From: Ulota crispa
Lineage: Eukaryota; Streptophyta; Bryopsida; Orthotrichales; Orthotrichaceae
Direction: 5' to 3'
Length of the DNA: 64,000 nucleotides
NCBI GenBank assembly: GCA_963920765.1
Contig: OY987250.1
Location: 4,836,001-4,900,000, forward strand
Positions within the stretch are counted from its first letter, which is position 1; every line of letters begins with the position of its first letter. Below the pieces are notes generated by a model. It saw nothing but the letters and a program-made list of their open reading frames with translations, had not been told where the DNA came from and made no database searches. Shown piece by piece: positions 45,928 to 56,640 of this stretch. The position numbers and the translations under genes were made by a program.

Positions 45928-46334
45928 GGGAATTGCTAAAGCCACACCCAAAATTATTAACGTCACATCCTTGTAATCATGTATTTTGCCAATTTAATGC
46001 TATTTTTTTGGTCAAGTGGTCCATCATTTGTTCAATCAAGGCATTTTCCATCTTCTTGAAAGAAAGAAAAACAATTGCAATTTTTTGTTGAACTTTTATT
46101 GCACCATTGCCATTTTTTTGATGTATTTTAGCTTTAAATATTTCAAAAGTCCTATATTTTTAGTTTCAAATTCAAACACCTCCAATTCTTTTGAATATAG
46201 CATTAGAATGATAAAGGTGAAACAAATCTTTTGATCTAAGTTTAAAAAATTAACATAAAATTCTCATAGATTATGCTCAAAGCACACCTTGGGGTGTGGC
46301 TATAGCAATTTTGGGTGTAGCTTTAGCAATTCCC
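45928..46334. mobile_element. Family B miniature element inserted in a TA microsatellite
   Basis: Ends GGGAATTGCTAAAGCCACAC and inverse GGTGTAGCTTTAGCAATTCCC-like, flanked by TA. 407 bp. It splits a TA-rich microsatellite that resumes at 46335. Confidence 0.8.
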
Positions 46335-46348
46335 TATATATATATATC

Positions 46349-46413
<65 letters not shown>
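46335..46413. repeat. (TA)n microsatellite, right part
   Basis: Nearly pure TA dinucleotides, with one CTACA interruption near 46349. Confidence 0.95.
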
Positions 46414-46416
<3 letters not shown>

Positions 46417-48264
46417 CAATATTATGACCAACAAGCACACTCAACAATGGCTCATGTCACTCTCTTAAGTTCCTAAAATCGTGTATGCACAAGAACATAA
46501 AAAATGTGACCCATTTAAGAATCTTTGTGCATTGTTTTTGTGACCCCTACATGGTCCATTCAAAATATCCGCTCCAAATTAGAGCCTCCTACATTAGAGA
46601 GTTGTTAATGCAACATCCCAAGTTTGCCGTTGTATGTTGTCTAGGTGGCATAAAGACCAAGGGCAAGGTCTTATTGTCTAAGAAGGTGCTCCAAACCGTC
46701 ATGGAAATGCGCATGTTTGTGAAAGTTAACCCCTCATTGCCTAAGGTCCAAAGAGGGTTTAGAGCATCCTTGCTTTTCAAGTGTTATAAATCTAAATGCC
46801 AGTGCAATATGAAAATCTCGACCATATGATCTAGTAGTGTGCATGTTGCAGATGATGTGCATCAAATTTGGGGTCATTTGACCACATAGATTGGAAGATT
46901 ATGACGTTTTAGTGCTGAAAAAAGATGCTGAAATTTTCTTAAAAACACATTTGGAAGTGAAATTTGATTTCTAAACCTACTCAAATGAAAAAAAAATGCA
47001 AAATGATTCAAACCAATATACAAACACATTGGTGAAAGAAAATGTCAATCAATATACTCATTTTGTTAGCAAAATTGTTTTGAAATGTCAGAAAACAGTA
47101 AAAAAAGTAGCAAAAATCACATTTATGGCTAAACCTTTGTCTACAAAACACTTCTCATTCATTCATAACTTCTTGGATTTATATGTATTTTTAACTCTAG
47201 AAACTAGACTAGTATACGCAACTTTTCCAATAACAGATATTGGAAATAAAGTTTCTATGAGGAAGTTATGAGCCACCAAAATTCATTATAATGCAAAAAA
47301 GTGTGGCTTTTAAACTTTGAGTTGCTCTCAAACATTCAAGAAAACTTGGATTGATATGAAAATTCTTCCACAATTACTAGACTATAAGGGAAACAAAACC
47401 CAAAAAAATTTATTGAAAAAAAGCATATGATGAAAAATATACAAGCCCCCAAAGCTGCAGCCATCACACTGCAGTGTGGTGAACTCAAATTGACCTTGTG
47501 AACTTTGAATGGCTTTCACAAACTCAATATGTCTTAGATTGATTTGGAAATTCTATCATAGAAACCGAACTAATATGCGCAACTTTTCCAACAAATTTTA
47601 TTGAATTTGGACTTTGAACATAAAAGTTACAGCACTTCAAGTAAGAGTGATGGACTACTAGAGGACACTTTCCCATGGGGAGTGCATTATACATGATGTT
47701 CATGGGTAACGTGCGTTCAAGATCCTATAAGGTGGAGGCTATTTAGGTAAAAAACTTGATTTCTATAGGGCTATATTTACCTAAATTTCTAAATTTTGAC
47801 AATTTCATGAACCCTAGGCTTCATTTGAATTAAGTTCTTGTGATATTTTTGTATGCCCTATGTTCATTATAAATACACAATGACACAAACAAAATTACAC
47901 ACATGTAATCAAAGGCCAGACACTTCAAACATAAATTTAACCAATCATATAATACTTCAAACAAGAACTTGAGAGAAAACATAAAACATGGAAAATTGTA
48001 TAGTATACCTAAAAGCAGATTTGTAAATTCAATATAGGATGAAGGAAAAAGTAGTGAAACCCATTCCACTTCAACCACAAACCCCTTTTAAGTTGAGCAC
48101 GCAGAGAAATCAAAGAAAGCGTGGGAAATGAACCCATGCACAAAGATAATGTTGCACCTGATCCCTTACAAAGTCCAAAAACCGGGCGCAAACAGAAAGC
48201 GTTGTTGAAGAATTTGAGATAAATCATGCAATCAAAACCACAAAACATTTAAGCATGCAAGCAG
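46414..48264. other. Unassigned intergenic DNA with an internal repeat
   Basis: An ORF at 46485-46829 (114 codons, including LGGIKTKGKVLLSKKVLQT) shows no family I know and has a shadow ORF on the other strand. A direct repeat of the type CGCAACTTTTCCAA occurs at about 47218 and 47578, within longer similar sequence. Probably old transposon material. Confidence 0.35.
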
Positions 48265-48428
48265 CACTAGTAGAAAAACGGCAATAAACAACTAGGTCAC
48301 AACAATTGCAAATCAACTGTACAACTATACAATAACTATGCAACAATTACAAATTGACTCAATTACACTTGCACAATTGTTGTGTAATTATTGTGACCTC
48401 GTTGTTTATTGCCGTTTTTCTACTAGTG
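48265..48428. mobile_element. CACTA miniature element related to the 1-4958 transposon
   Basis: Ends CACTAGTAGAAAAACGGCAA and the exact inverse TTGCCGTTTTTCTACTAGTG. CAG is duplicated at 48262-48264 and 48429-48431. The interior repeats CAACTA-type motifs (ACAACTATACAATAACTATG), as in the subterminal regions of the large CACTA element. Confidence 0.9.
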
Positions 48429-48430
48429 CA

Positions 48431-49246
48431 GGAGTTGCTAAAGCACGACCCAACCCTCAAACCCCACGCTAACCCTAAGCCCAAGCCTCAAGCACGTAAA
48501 TGAACAGCAACGAAAGCTTCATCCACGTGTCCAATCCTATATTGTTACTTGTACGTCATTTATTAACCCTACGACCTTAAGCTACTGCTGAATAGAAGTG
48601 ACATTGGATACTTGGATAGGGATCAAACATGGAATATTTTGTCATATTCAAAACATGGGATACTTGGATAGGGATCAAACATGGAATACTTTGTCATACT
48701 CAAAACATGGGATACTTTAGCTAACCATTAAATAATTAAAATATATCCAATAAAAGTGTAGATTTTGTTTTTTGAATATTGGCAAGGCTATTGTACAACG
48801 AATTTTTTTATAATTCTCATTATTATGCCCTACCCTTCATTATTTATAAAGAGCCCACACCCATTTCAATGATGCTTACTTTTTATAAAGCCATGTCAAA
48901 AATTTAGGACCAAGGCAATTATAATAACCGTTCATTCAATTGCACGTGTACAATAAAGAAAAAGGGAGTGCACTCCCCGTGCACTTTCCGTCTCCTTTGG
49001 AGATGAGGGGTTAATGTTAAACAAACCGCATTGTATCTCTTGTTTGATTTTTGCCAAATTTTGACTTGGTGCAATCCATCCAAATGACACGTTTCTAATC
49101 TTCTACTTTGTTTTTTGTCTATCTTTTGTGCTCTTTAGTTTTAAAAAGTGAACATCAATGTGCATGTTATGGTGGCAACATTCACAAACACCACAATGAT
49201 GGAGATGTTGCATTACAACATGGGGGTGTTGCTTTAGCATTTCCCT
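48431..49246. mobile_element. Larger element with family B-like termini
   Basis: Begins GGAGTTGCTAAAGCACGACC and ends GGGTGTTGCTTTAGCATTTCCC, resembling family B ends. The interior differs and contains a direct repeat (GGATACTTGGATAGGGATCA at about 48607 and 48659). The CACTA miniature element abuts its left end. Confidence 0.45.
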
Positions 49247-49318
49247 ATCACTAGAAAAAAATTGTGTTTTTTTTTACATATTTTTTTGGATGTCCACTTG
49301 TTTTTATGTTAAAATTAA

Positions 49319-49880
49319 GGGAAAATATCAAAAATATCCCTCAATACTTTCAAATATAAAATATACCCCTACATTGTTTGAAATATCAAAGATACCCCTA
49401 ATTTTGTGTAGTAATATTATTTATACCCCTAGTTAGATCTTAGAAAATATCATTATTATCCCTAGTTCTTTGTGCCTCTTTATTGTAATTTTTTTGAAAT
49501 TTCAAAATGACAACAAAAATTACTATGTAATCATTGCAATGGTTTTGACTACAATAGACTTACATGCAAACACCCTATATAGAGCTTAAAAGCTTGCTTC
49601 TAAGATCTACTCCTTGCATTCAACTTACCTCTAGTTTTGTACTTTCCATTTGCATTCAAGTATATACAAAAATTTACATAAGAGGCACAAGAGTGTTAGG
49701 GATCTTTTTTCTTATTCAAATAATACAAGGATATATTTGATGTTTCATAATAATTGAAGATCCCAAAGAACTAGGGGTATAATTGATATTCCTACATAAA
49801 GGGTATTTTTGATATTTCAAATAACATAGAGGTGTATTTGACATATTGAAAGAATTGAGAGGCATTCTTGATATTCTCCC
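49319..49880. mobile_element. Foldback element with GGGAAAATATC ends
   Basis: The left arm (GGGAAAATATCAAAAATATC onward, with repeated ATACCCCTA) is inverted at about 49775-49880 (GATATTCTCCC end). An outer, shorter inverted repeat (TTGGATGTCCACTTGTTTTT against ACTAGTGAATGTCCA) surrounds it, suggesting insertion into another foldback. Confidence 0.6.
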
Positions 49881-49984
49881 TGATATTAAAGCTATAACTA
49901 ACATTGTGATGTTATGCTTTGATATCATTGTTAACATAAAAACTAGTGAATGTCCAAAAAAAATTGTCAAAAAAACATAGATGT

Positions 49985-50195
49985 TATATATATATATATA
50001 TTATATTATATATATATAATATATATATAATATATATAATATATATAATATATAATATATAATATAAAATAATATAATAGATCTCCTTACTCTCACTCTC
50101 TATTCTTCAATCCTACTTGAATCCCACAAATTGACTTGCACCATTTCTCTTTTTAGCTTTGCTAAATGGGTGACAAACTTGTATATATGTACATA

Positions 50196-50285
<90 letters not shown>
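49985..50285. repeat. TA-rich tracts and (AT)n microsatellite
   Basis: ATATTATATA-type repeats at 49985-50078 and a nearly pure (AT)n run at about 50199-50284. Confidence 0.9.
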
Positions 50286-50289
<4 letters not shown>

Positions 50290-50299
50290 AATAAATAAA

Positions 50300-50960
50300 A
50301 GAACAAAATTTATTGTGTGGTAATCCTTTTACCGTGATCCATTTACAGCATGGATAAAAATTTGTGTTTGTAAAAAAATGTGTGGGTAATTAATAAAAAA
50401 TGTAACAAAATTATGTGCATGAAAAATATATATATATAAAAAGATTGCATGAATAATTACTACATGGATAAAAAAATTGTGTATGTAAAAAATAAAAAGT
50501 TTTTTTTTGAGTAAGAAAACTATGACGTTTTGTTTACCACATGGGTAAAACATCTATTTTAAAAGAATACAATTTATTGCATGACAATCTTTTTATTGTG
50601 ATTCTTTTTAACTCATGGATAAATGAACATGCAAGGATAAAAACCTGCTTAGGTTAAAAACTTGCACAAGTAAAAATCTGCATAAGTGAAAATTTGTGTG
50701 AGAAAATACGCATGGGTAAGAAAAATTATTTGTAAAAAAATGCATAGGTAAATAATAATAAATGTAACAAAATTGTATGCATAAAAAACAAAAATACATT
50801 AAAATGTTGCGTGGATAACTACTACATGCCACATGGATAAAAAAAATTGTGTAAGTAAATAATAAATAGTGTCTTTTACGTAAGAAAATAGTGACGTTTC
50901 TTTTACTGCATGGATAAAAAGCTCTATATATGGGTATAGAACAAAAAATGCTTTACTGCA
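50300..50960. repeat. Diverged tandem duplication rich in CATGGATAAAAA
   Basis: The order of blocks is repeated: CCTTTTACCGTGATCC..CATGGATAAAAA, then AATGTAACAAAATTATGTGC, then TGACGTTTTGTTTACCACAT at about 50326-50545, and again at about 50589-50915. The second copy carries an extra stretch of about 100 bp of AAAACCTGC/AAAATCTGC units. Not coding. Confidence 0.6.
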
Positions 50961-52391
50961 AGGGAATATTTTGTAAACAAAAATAGATATTTTATTGCAT
51001 GGGTAAAGTTTGAAATTGGAATGCACAAATAAAATGTTAAGAATTATTTTCTTGTGGGGAAATATTTTGCATAATTGGGCTTGAAATTATTTGTGTCCCG
51101 TTGGACCAACAAGAGTGCCTATAGTCCTATACTAGTAAATATATAAATATATATATAAGATCAAATGTACATGTATGTAAAGTTGTGTTATAATTACATA
51201 TTTCAATGTAAAACACAACAAATTTAACGTTGAAATAACAATTGAAATAAATGCGTCATTGAGTCCCATTTGTATGACACACTTCATCTCATAAAAGTCC
51301 CTTGTGCCTTTTGTAGATTAGAATTTTGTTTAGTTACACTAGTTTACTCACCCGTTGTACTAATAGGTTGAGCCTTGTGACCCCTATCTCTGTGCTCCAT
51401 GTCCTCAAGCCCCCTATCCCCATGCCCCTTAAATATCCCCGTGCCCTTAATGTCCATGCCCCCGCATTTCCATAATTCAATTACAGAATCCCATGCTTTC
51501 CATTCCCATAATTTAGTTACGGAACCCCATGCACTCTCATCCCCATGATTCGGTTACATGATTCGGTTACGGAATTGTCATCTTGAGTTATGAAATTGTC
51601 AAGGACAACTAATTGCCAAAATTGTATTTTGTTATATCTATAGATATTGTCTTATTACAATTATTTATACTAAAACAACCAAAAATCCAAAAACACAATT
51701 TTCCTTCATCAACAATGTAAAAGAAAGAGTCTTACGATTTTGCAGGTTATAAATACTTTTTAGATGTAATCTCTAACTAAGATTATCTTGGAATGACGTA
51801 AAGATTTATAAATGGATGATATCTAAGTTTTATCATTTTGAAGTGTTTGTGAGTTTGAAAGAAAAAAACTCATCAACATTCGACAATTATATGATTACAA
51901 AGAAAACAAAAACAATCACACATATCTAATGAAACCAAAGTTTATTACACATCAAATGTAAGAGAATCAAATGTAAAGGTTGACAATCAAATTTATACTG
52001 CAATATAAAAATATTCTAAAAAATTTGTGTTTGATGTTTTATATTTTATTATGTTGATCATAATTTTTAAAATTTGCATATTCATATAAGGTTGCGATTT
52101 ATTATTTATTTGCATAGTTCTCAATTTTAGCCTTTGTTTATCAACAAGAATGAGGACACTTTTTGTATTACAAAGAGGAATTTTCTTTATAAATATATAA
52201 CAAACGTTTACACTCCACATGCTTTATTTCAAAACAAATCTGAATTTTGATACATCATTTGATGATATAATACACGTTTTAGAATTTGTGTTCTAATTAG
52301 ATAAATATGGAAACGAATCTATTGTAGGTTTTGTTTCTTTATCTTCATCAACAATAAGACTAATTCAAAGATAGATAAAGAAAGTTGTTAC
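50961..52391. other. 5' flank of the GTD-binding gene
   Basis: AT-rich. At 51380-51580 there is a patch of imperfect CCCCATGCCC and GATTCGGTTACGGAA repeats. No other gene seen. The promoter cannot be placed. Confidence 0.4.
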
Positions 52392-53450
52392 ATGCCTATT
52401 TTTAATAACTTGAGCATGTCCTTAAGAATATTTCAAAACGGAATTGCAGTTTTGGGAGAAATACCATTACTTTTAACAACTATTACTTCTTTTTGTTTAT
52501 CAATCTTAGTAGCAATCACGGCATTCCTAAATTTTATTTCCAATACACTAATAAAACTATCAAGTTCTTGTCTTCCATGTTCATGTTGGACATTCAATAG
52601 ACGTGATTCAACTGGAGAAACAAATGAAGGTCCATCCAATGTTGAAACTGATGTCTCTTCAACATCTTCTATAAGAAAAAGTGAAGAAAATCCTTGTGAT
52701 ATTGATCAAGCTAAATGTTCAGTTGCAAAACCTAATGTTGAAGCATGCTCTTTGAGTGATGAATCACAAAATGACATGTCAAGTGTTAATGAAAATCAAA
52801 TTGAATCTGCTTGTAGAGACATTCAACAAAAAATCAATAATGTACAAAATGGCCAAAATGAAATAAAACAGTTGAAAAACATTATAAAAATAGAGAGTGA
52901 AGCATTGACAACTCTTTATCATGATTTAGAAGCTGAAAGAAATGCTTCTGCTATGGCTGCTAAAGAAACATTAGCAATGATTGCACGCCTTCAAGAAGAA
53001 AAAGCTATAATTCACATGGAAGCACGACAATACCAACGTATGTCTGAGGAAAGAGCCATTCATGATCAAGAAGCCATTGACGCATTAAAAGAAATCATTA
53101 CAAAACAAGAGAATCATTATGACAATTCAATTTGTACAAATGGCCCATCTTTACCATATACGTATGATTTACTTGTAAAATCAATCCACATTGATTTAAA
53201 TGATAAAGAGTGCATAGAAAGATTAGTAGATTATTTCCAAAAATTGAATTCAAGAGACCAAGAGATGGTTCTTGAACTTATTCTTGGTAATTGTTATAGA
53301 AAACCTTGTCATGGTTTTATTAATAATATTGCAAATGATGCACGTTATGATGTTAATGAAGTAAATAACATTGACGTTCACAACAATGATGCTTCAAATC
53401 AAACTTCAAATGTAAACAATTCCATGAATTTGGAATTGTTAGACAAATAA
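52392..53450 (+). CDS. GTD-binding domain (DUF593, myosin-binding / zein-binding type) protein
   Basis: Single uninterrupted ORF of 352 codons with ATG at 52392. Residues 24-55 form a hydrophobic, membrane-spanning segment (LLLTTITSFCLSILVAITAF) followed by a Cys-rich patch. A polar linker follows. Residues about 160-240 are the GTD-binding coiled coil: ALTTLYHDLEAERNASAMAA, AMIARLQEEKAIIHMEA and RQYQRMSEERAIHDQEA. Plant proteins of this family anchor myosin XI to membrane compartments; FLOURY1 of maize is a member. The C-terminus (about 260-352) is Asn/Asp-rich and unlike anything I know. The gene lacks introns, is shorter than many family members, and uses almost only A or T at third positions, in contrast to the 24726 ORF. 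It could be an old retrocopy or a naturally intronless member. No internal stops, so probably functional. Confidence 0.85.
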   Translation: MPIFNNLSMSLRIFQNGIAVLGEIPLLLTTITSFCLSILVAITAFLNFISNTLIKLSSSCLPCSCWTFNRRDSTGETNEGPSNVETDVSSTSSIRKSEENPCDIDQAKCSVAKPNVEACSLSDESQNDMSSVNENQIESACRDIQQKINNVQNGQNEIKQLKNIIKIESEALTTLYHDLEAERNASAMAAKETLAMIARLQEEKAIIHMEARQYQRMSEERAIHDQEAIDALKEIITKQENHYDNSICTNGPSLPYTYDLLVKSIHIDLNDKECIERLVDYFQKLNSRDQEMVLELILGNCYRKPCHGFINNIANDARYDVNEVNNIDVHNNDASNQTSNVNNSMNLELLDK

Positions 53451-53641
53451 ATTGATATTTGAATTTGCTGCCATGTTTTGCACTTTCCTTAAAAATTTAT
53501 TTTATAATTTACAAGAGTTTTTGAATAATATGTGTATTTTCAAAATGCTAAACTATTAAATTTAATGCAATATTTTCTAAACCACTTTATATTCCATTTT
53601 AAATAATTAACATTTTTGAGTTACAATTCTTTTTTCAAGTC

Positions 53642-53875
53642 TTAACCCTTAAACATCCATAGGGCATAGTATATATGCTGACATATAATTGCCATTTGCT
53701 ACCAATAAGAAATTTTAATTTGGGATCTCAAGTAGCTCACTAGAATTGCATTAATCTATTCTCCAACTTCTTTGTTGGTCTCAAATGTAAAAGAGGTGTG
53801 GATCCATTCCAAGTACAAGAAAAATACCTTGTATTGTACTGGTCGCATTGGCACGCTGGGACATTTAGGGGTTAA
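53642..53875. mobile_element. Short TTAA-flanked element with CCC(T/C)TAAA termini
   Basis: TTAA at 53642-53645 and 53872-53875. The left terminus reads CCCTTAAACATCC and the right, inverted, CCCCTAAATGTCC. About 226 bp inside the TTAA sites. It begins about 190 bp after the stop of the GTD-binding gene. Confidence 0.6.
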
Positions 53876-54087
53876 AATGTATATTGTGCTTTTTGTTTCT
53901 CACTAGGTACATAATTGAATTTAAGTTGCATGATTATTAAATAGAAAACTATATAGAAATAATTGAGTAAATTTTTCCTAATTATTTTGAAATTACTTTT
54001 AAGACAAAAATACCCATGATATCAAAGTTAATAGAACTTTATTTTCTTAATCCTTGTAGTCTTAGTCATTGATTTCATAATACATAT

Positions 54088-55022
54088 TTAACCCCTAAAG
54101 CACTGAACACCTTTTTTTGGCAACATAGCAAATTTTGGCAACTCACTACTAATGGGGTTTTCATTTTTTTCTTTGAAATCTTCATGCATAATATGTCCAA
54201 GGAGTAGCTTTAAGGCCCAAAAATTTTCAAAGCTTTTGACTTCATGGTTCAGAAGTTATTGCATGATATGTAGTTTTCTTTGCTTAGCGGGCAACCAAAA
54301 AATTTCTTTAAATTTACATTTTATGAATATTTTTTTTTAAAATTGGTTTGTTGGATTTATATATATTTGGGAAGCTTTGAATCAATCCATTTTTATTAAT
54401 GGGATGAAAGTTATGAGGAAATTTTATTTGCGAGCAGTTCTGTACTCTCTACTTTAAAATAAACTTTGAAGTCCACTAATTTACTCAATTTTCAATATTT
54501 TAGAAAATAAACAAACCTGAAAGATGTAGATTGTTTATCACAACATTATCACCACTGGGATTGGAATTTTTCATCTCCATAATTAAGTTCTAAACAATTT
54601 AGTGGTTTGAATCATTCTCTACTTCTTTTTACTTACTATTTTTGTTCCATGTGTTTTACAATTCCAAATGATTTGGGATTTTTTGAGTGTGTACCCAACG
54701 TGCTTTTAAGAACAAATCCAAAAAATCACAACCATTTTGGAGTTTTTTTCATACAAATATGACCTTGTGAAGTGCAATTGCCCAAATTTTTGCACAGACA
54801 AAAAATGGCTTTTGTCAATTCAAACTCAAATATCTACCAATCTACATGGTGAAAACTTCTCAGTTTTATTTTACAATTTTGATACTAGTGTAGTACAAGA
54901 TCTCATGGTTACATTTGTCAAAAGAAAGCTTTTTTTTCTAAAATTTGATATTTGTACAATTGTACTAGACATAACAGTTTTGCGGGTTGATGAAAAATTG
55001 AGCTTAGTGCTTTAGGGGTTAA
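54088..55022. mobile_element. TTAA-flanked element with CCCCTAAAGCACT termini (piggyBac-like signature)
   Basis: TTAA at 54088-54091 and 55019-55022. The left terminus is CCCCTAAAGCACTGAACACC and the right, inverted, CCCCTAAAGCACTAAGCTCA, agreeing at most positions over the first 20. The interior of about 927 bp has only short ORFs (54152-54340, 54737-55015) with no transposase motif. TTAA duplication plus CCCT-starting termini is the hallmark of the piggyBac superfamily. Confidence 0.65.
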
Positions 55023-56601
55023 TGTTTAAAGGATATTTTCAATATGTGATTAAAAAAAACCAAATACCCCAATTAGTATTCAATACATTCATCACTATAA
55101 ATTTGGTTTATGAATTAATACATAAATATGGAGTTATAGAAATAGGTCAATCATATGTTTTTATTTACTACTATAACTACTTTGTTTTGGAGAATCTAAT
55201 CAATTCTAAAAACTTTCTAACAACGTAGGGCATATTTACTAGCATTGATTGTATTGTTATTATGTTGTTGTTTTTGCTTTACATTTTGATTATAATATGT
55301 TCAATTTTATTTATTTATTATTGTTAATAAATTTAAACTATATTTCAAAAATCATGATTAATAAAAATATTTTAAACCATGTTTATGTGGGCAAGTTTGA
55401 GTATTAAAGTAGATTGGACCAGTTTATATGTACCTAAGGTAATAAGAAGCATCTTATTTTTTCACAAAATTGAAAAGATTTCTCTAATATTCTTAGATAG
55501 TATAATATCCTGTCGTATTTTCTATTTGATTTGTTATGAATGTGTTTATAATAAGTTATTCATTTTTACTTTTCAACCTCAATTAAACTTGTGCACGTTA
55601 GTTAATCAAGTCCATACAATATGTAAGGCTTAAAATTAAAATTACAAAAGTTGAAATTGATCTAAAGGTAGTAATGGTTTAAAGTTTTATGAAAACAATG
55701 TGAAAAACATCCCATATGAATACTTACAACTTAACATATTCAAGTTCATAATTGATAATAGGGTCCCATTAAAGTATTTGGATTTTTTGAGATCTTTAAT
55801 GTGATTCAATGAAACTCTAAATGAAAAAAGTATTAAATCCTAAATTCTCAATTCAATACTAAAATTTGGAATGTGTTTTATCTTATCTTTTCTTTTAATC
55901 ATAAATCAATTAGAAAAACCTTCAATAATTGTAAAGAGGTTTAAGATTTGTATGTTTAAATTTGCAAACTTGAAATCAATTAGTTGAAATACATCATGTT
56001 TTTGTTCACAATTTACAAAAGTCAATAAACTCAATCAACTTTCAACTTTTGCAACTCTTTGTGTTAGACCTTAATGGCTAAATTGTTTACAAAAATAAGT
56101 TTGGAAGGATTTAATCACTTTTCAAGAAAGATATTTATAAATTTACATGATTAATTATACACTTTTTTTCATAAAAAATTAAGCAAAAAACATAATAATG
56201 CTCAGTATTATACTAACAATGCTAAGAAACCTCCTTGACTTTCTCAAAAAGCAAAATACCCTTCATTAATTTCTTGATTTTGCATGGTAGAATTAATAAA
56301 ATCATGCTTGAACTTGCCTTAAATAAAATTGATGCTTACAACACAAAAAAAGGACAAGGCTTACTATAACAACTTAATGAAGATTTGATAACCAACTAAA
56401 GTTCATTTACACTAGCTCTCAAGAATCCTTAAAAGGATCTTTCACCTAGAGATGCCAAAGATATGAAAGGAGTTGAATAATCTCTTAAAAGAAATGAACT
56501 TAACAAATATCTCTACTATTGTGTTTGAAAGTAGTCTATGTTGTATCAAACAATTTGATTTTTCCTTGATTTCCAAGTTTCCATACAATCATCCCATTGT
56601 A
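55023..56601. other. Unassigned AT-rich DNA
   Basis: Short ORFs only, none with a recognisable motif. Confidence 0.4.
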
Positions 56602-56640
56602 TTAACCCCTAAAGAACCATTGTCCCCTTGAGAGACAAAT
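56602..56640. repeat. Solo terminus of the TTAA/CCCCTAAAG family
   Basis: TTAA at 56602-56605 followed by CCCCTAAAGAACCATTGTCC. No matching inverted partner seen in the window. Confidence 0.4.

Noticed and set aside
45562-46091. Long ORFs on both strands made of Tyr, Ile, Met, Val, Cys and His
   Set aside because: They are translations of the TA/TATG microsatellite and have no complexity.
46485-46829. 114-codon ORF with LGGIKTKGKVLL
   Set aside because: No family recognised, a strong shadow on the other strand, and surrounded by repeats. Listed only as unassigned DNA.
50100-50306. ORF with an Ile-Tyr repeat on the minus strand
   Set aside because: Produced by the (AT)n tract.
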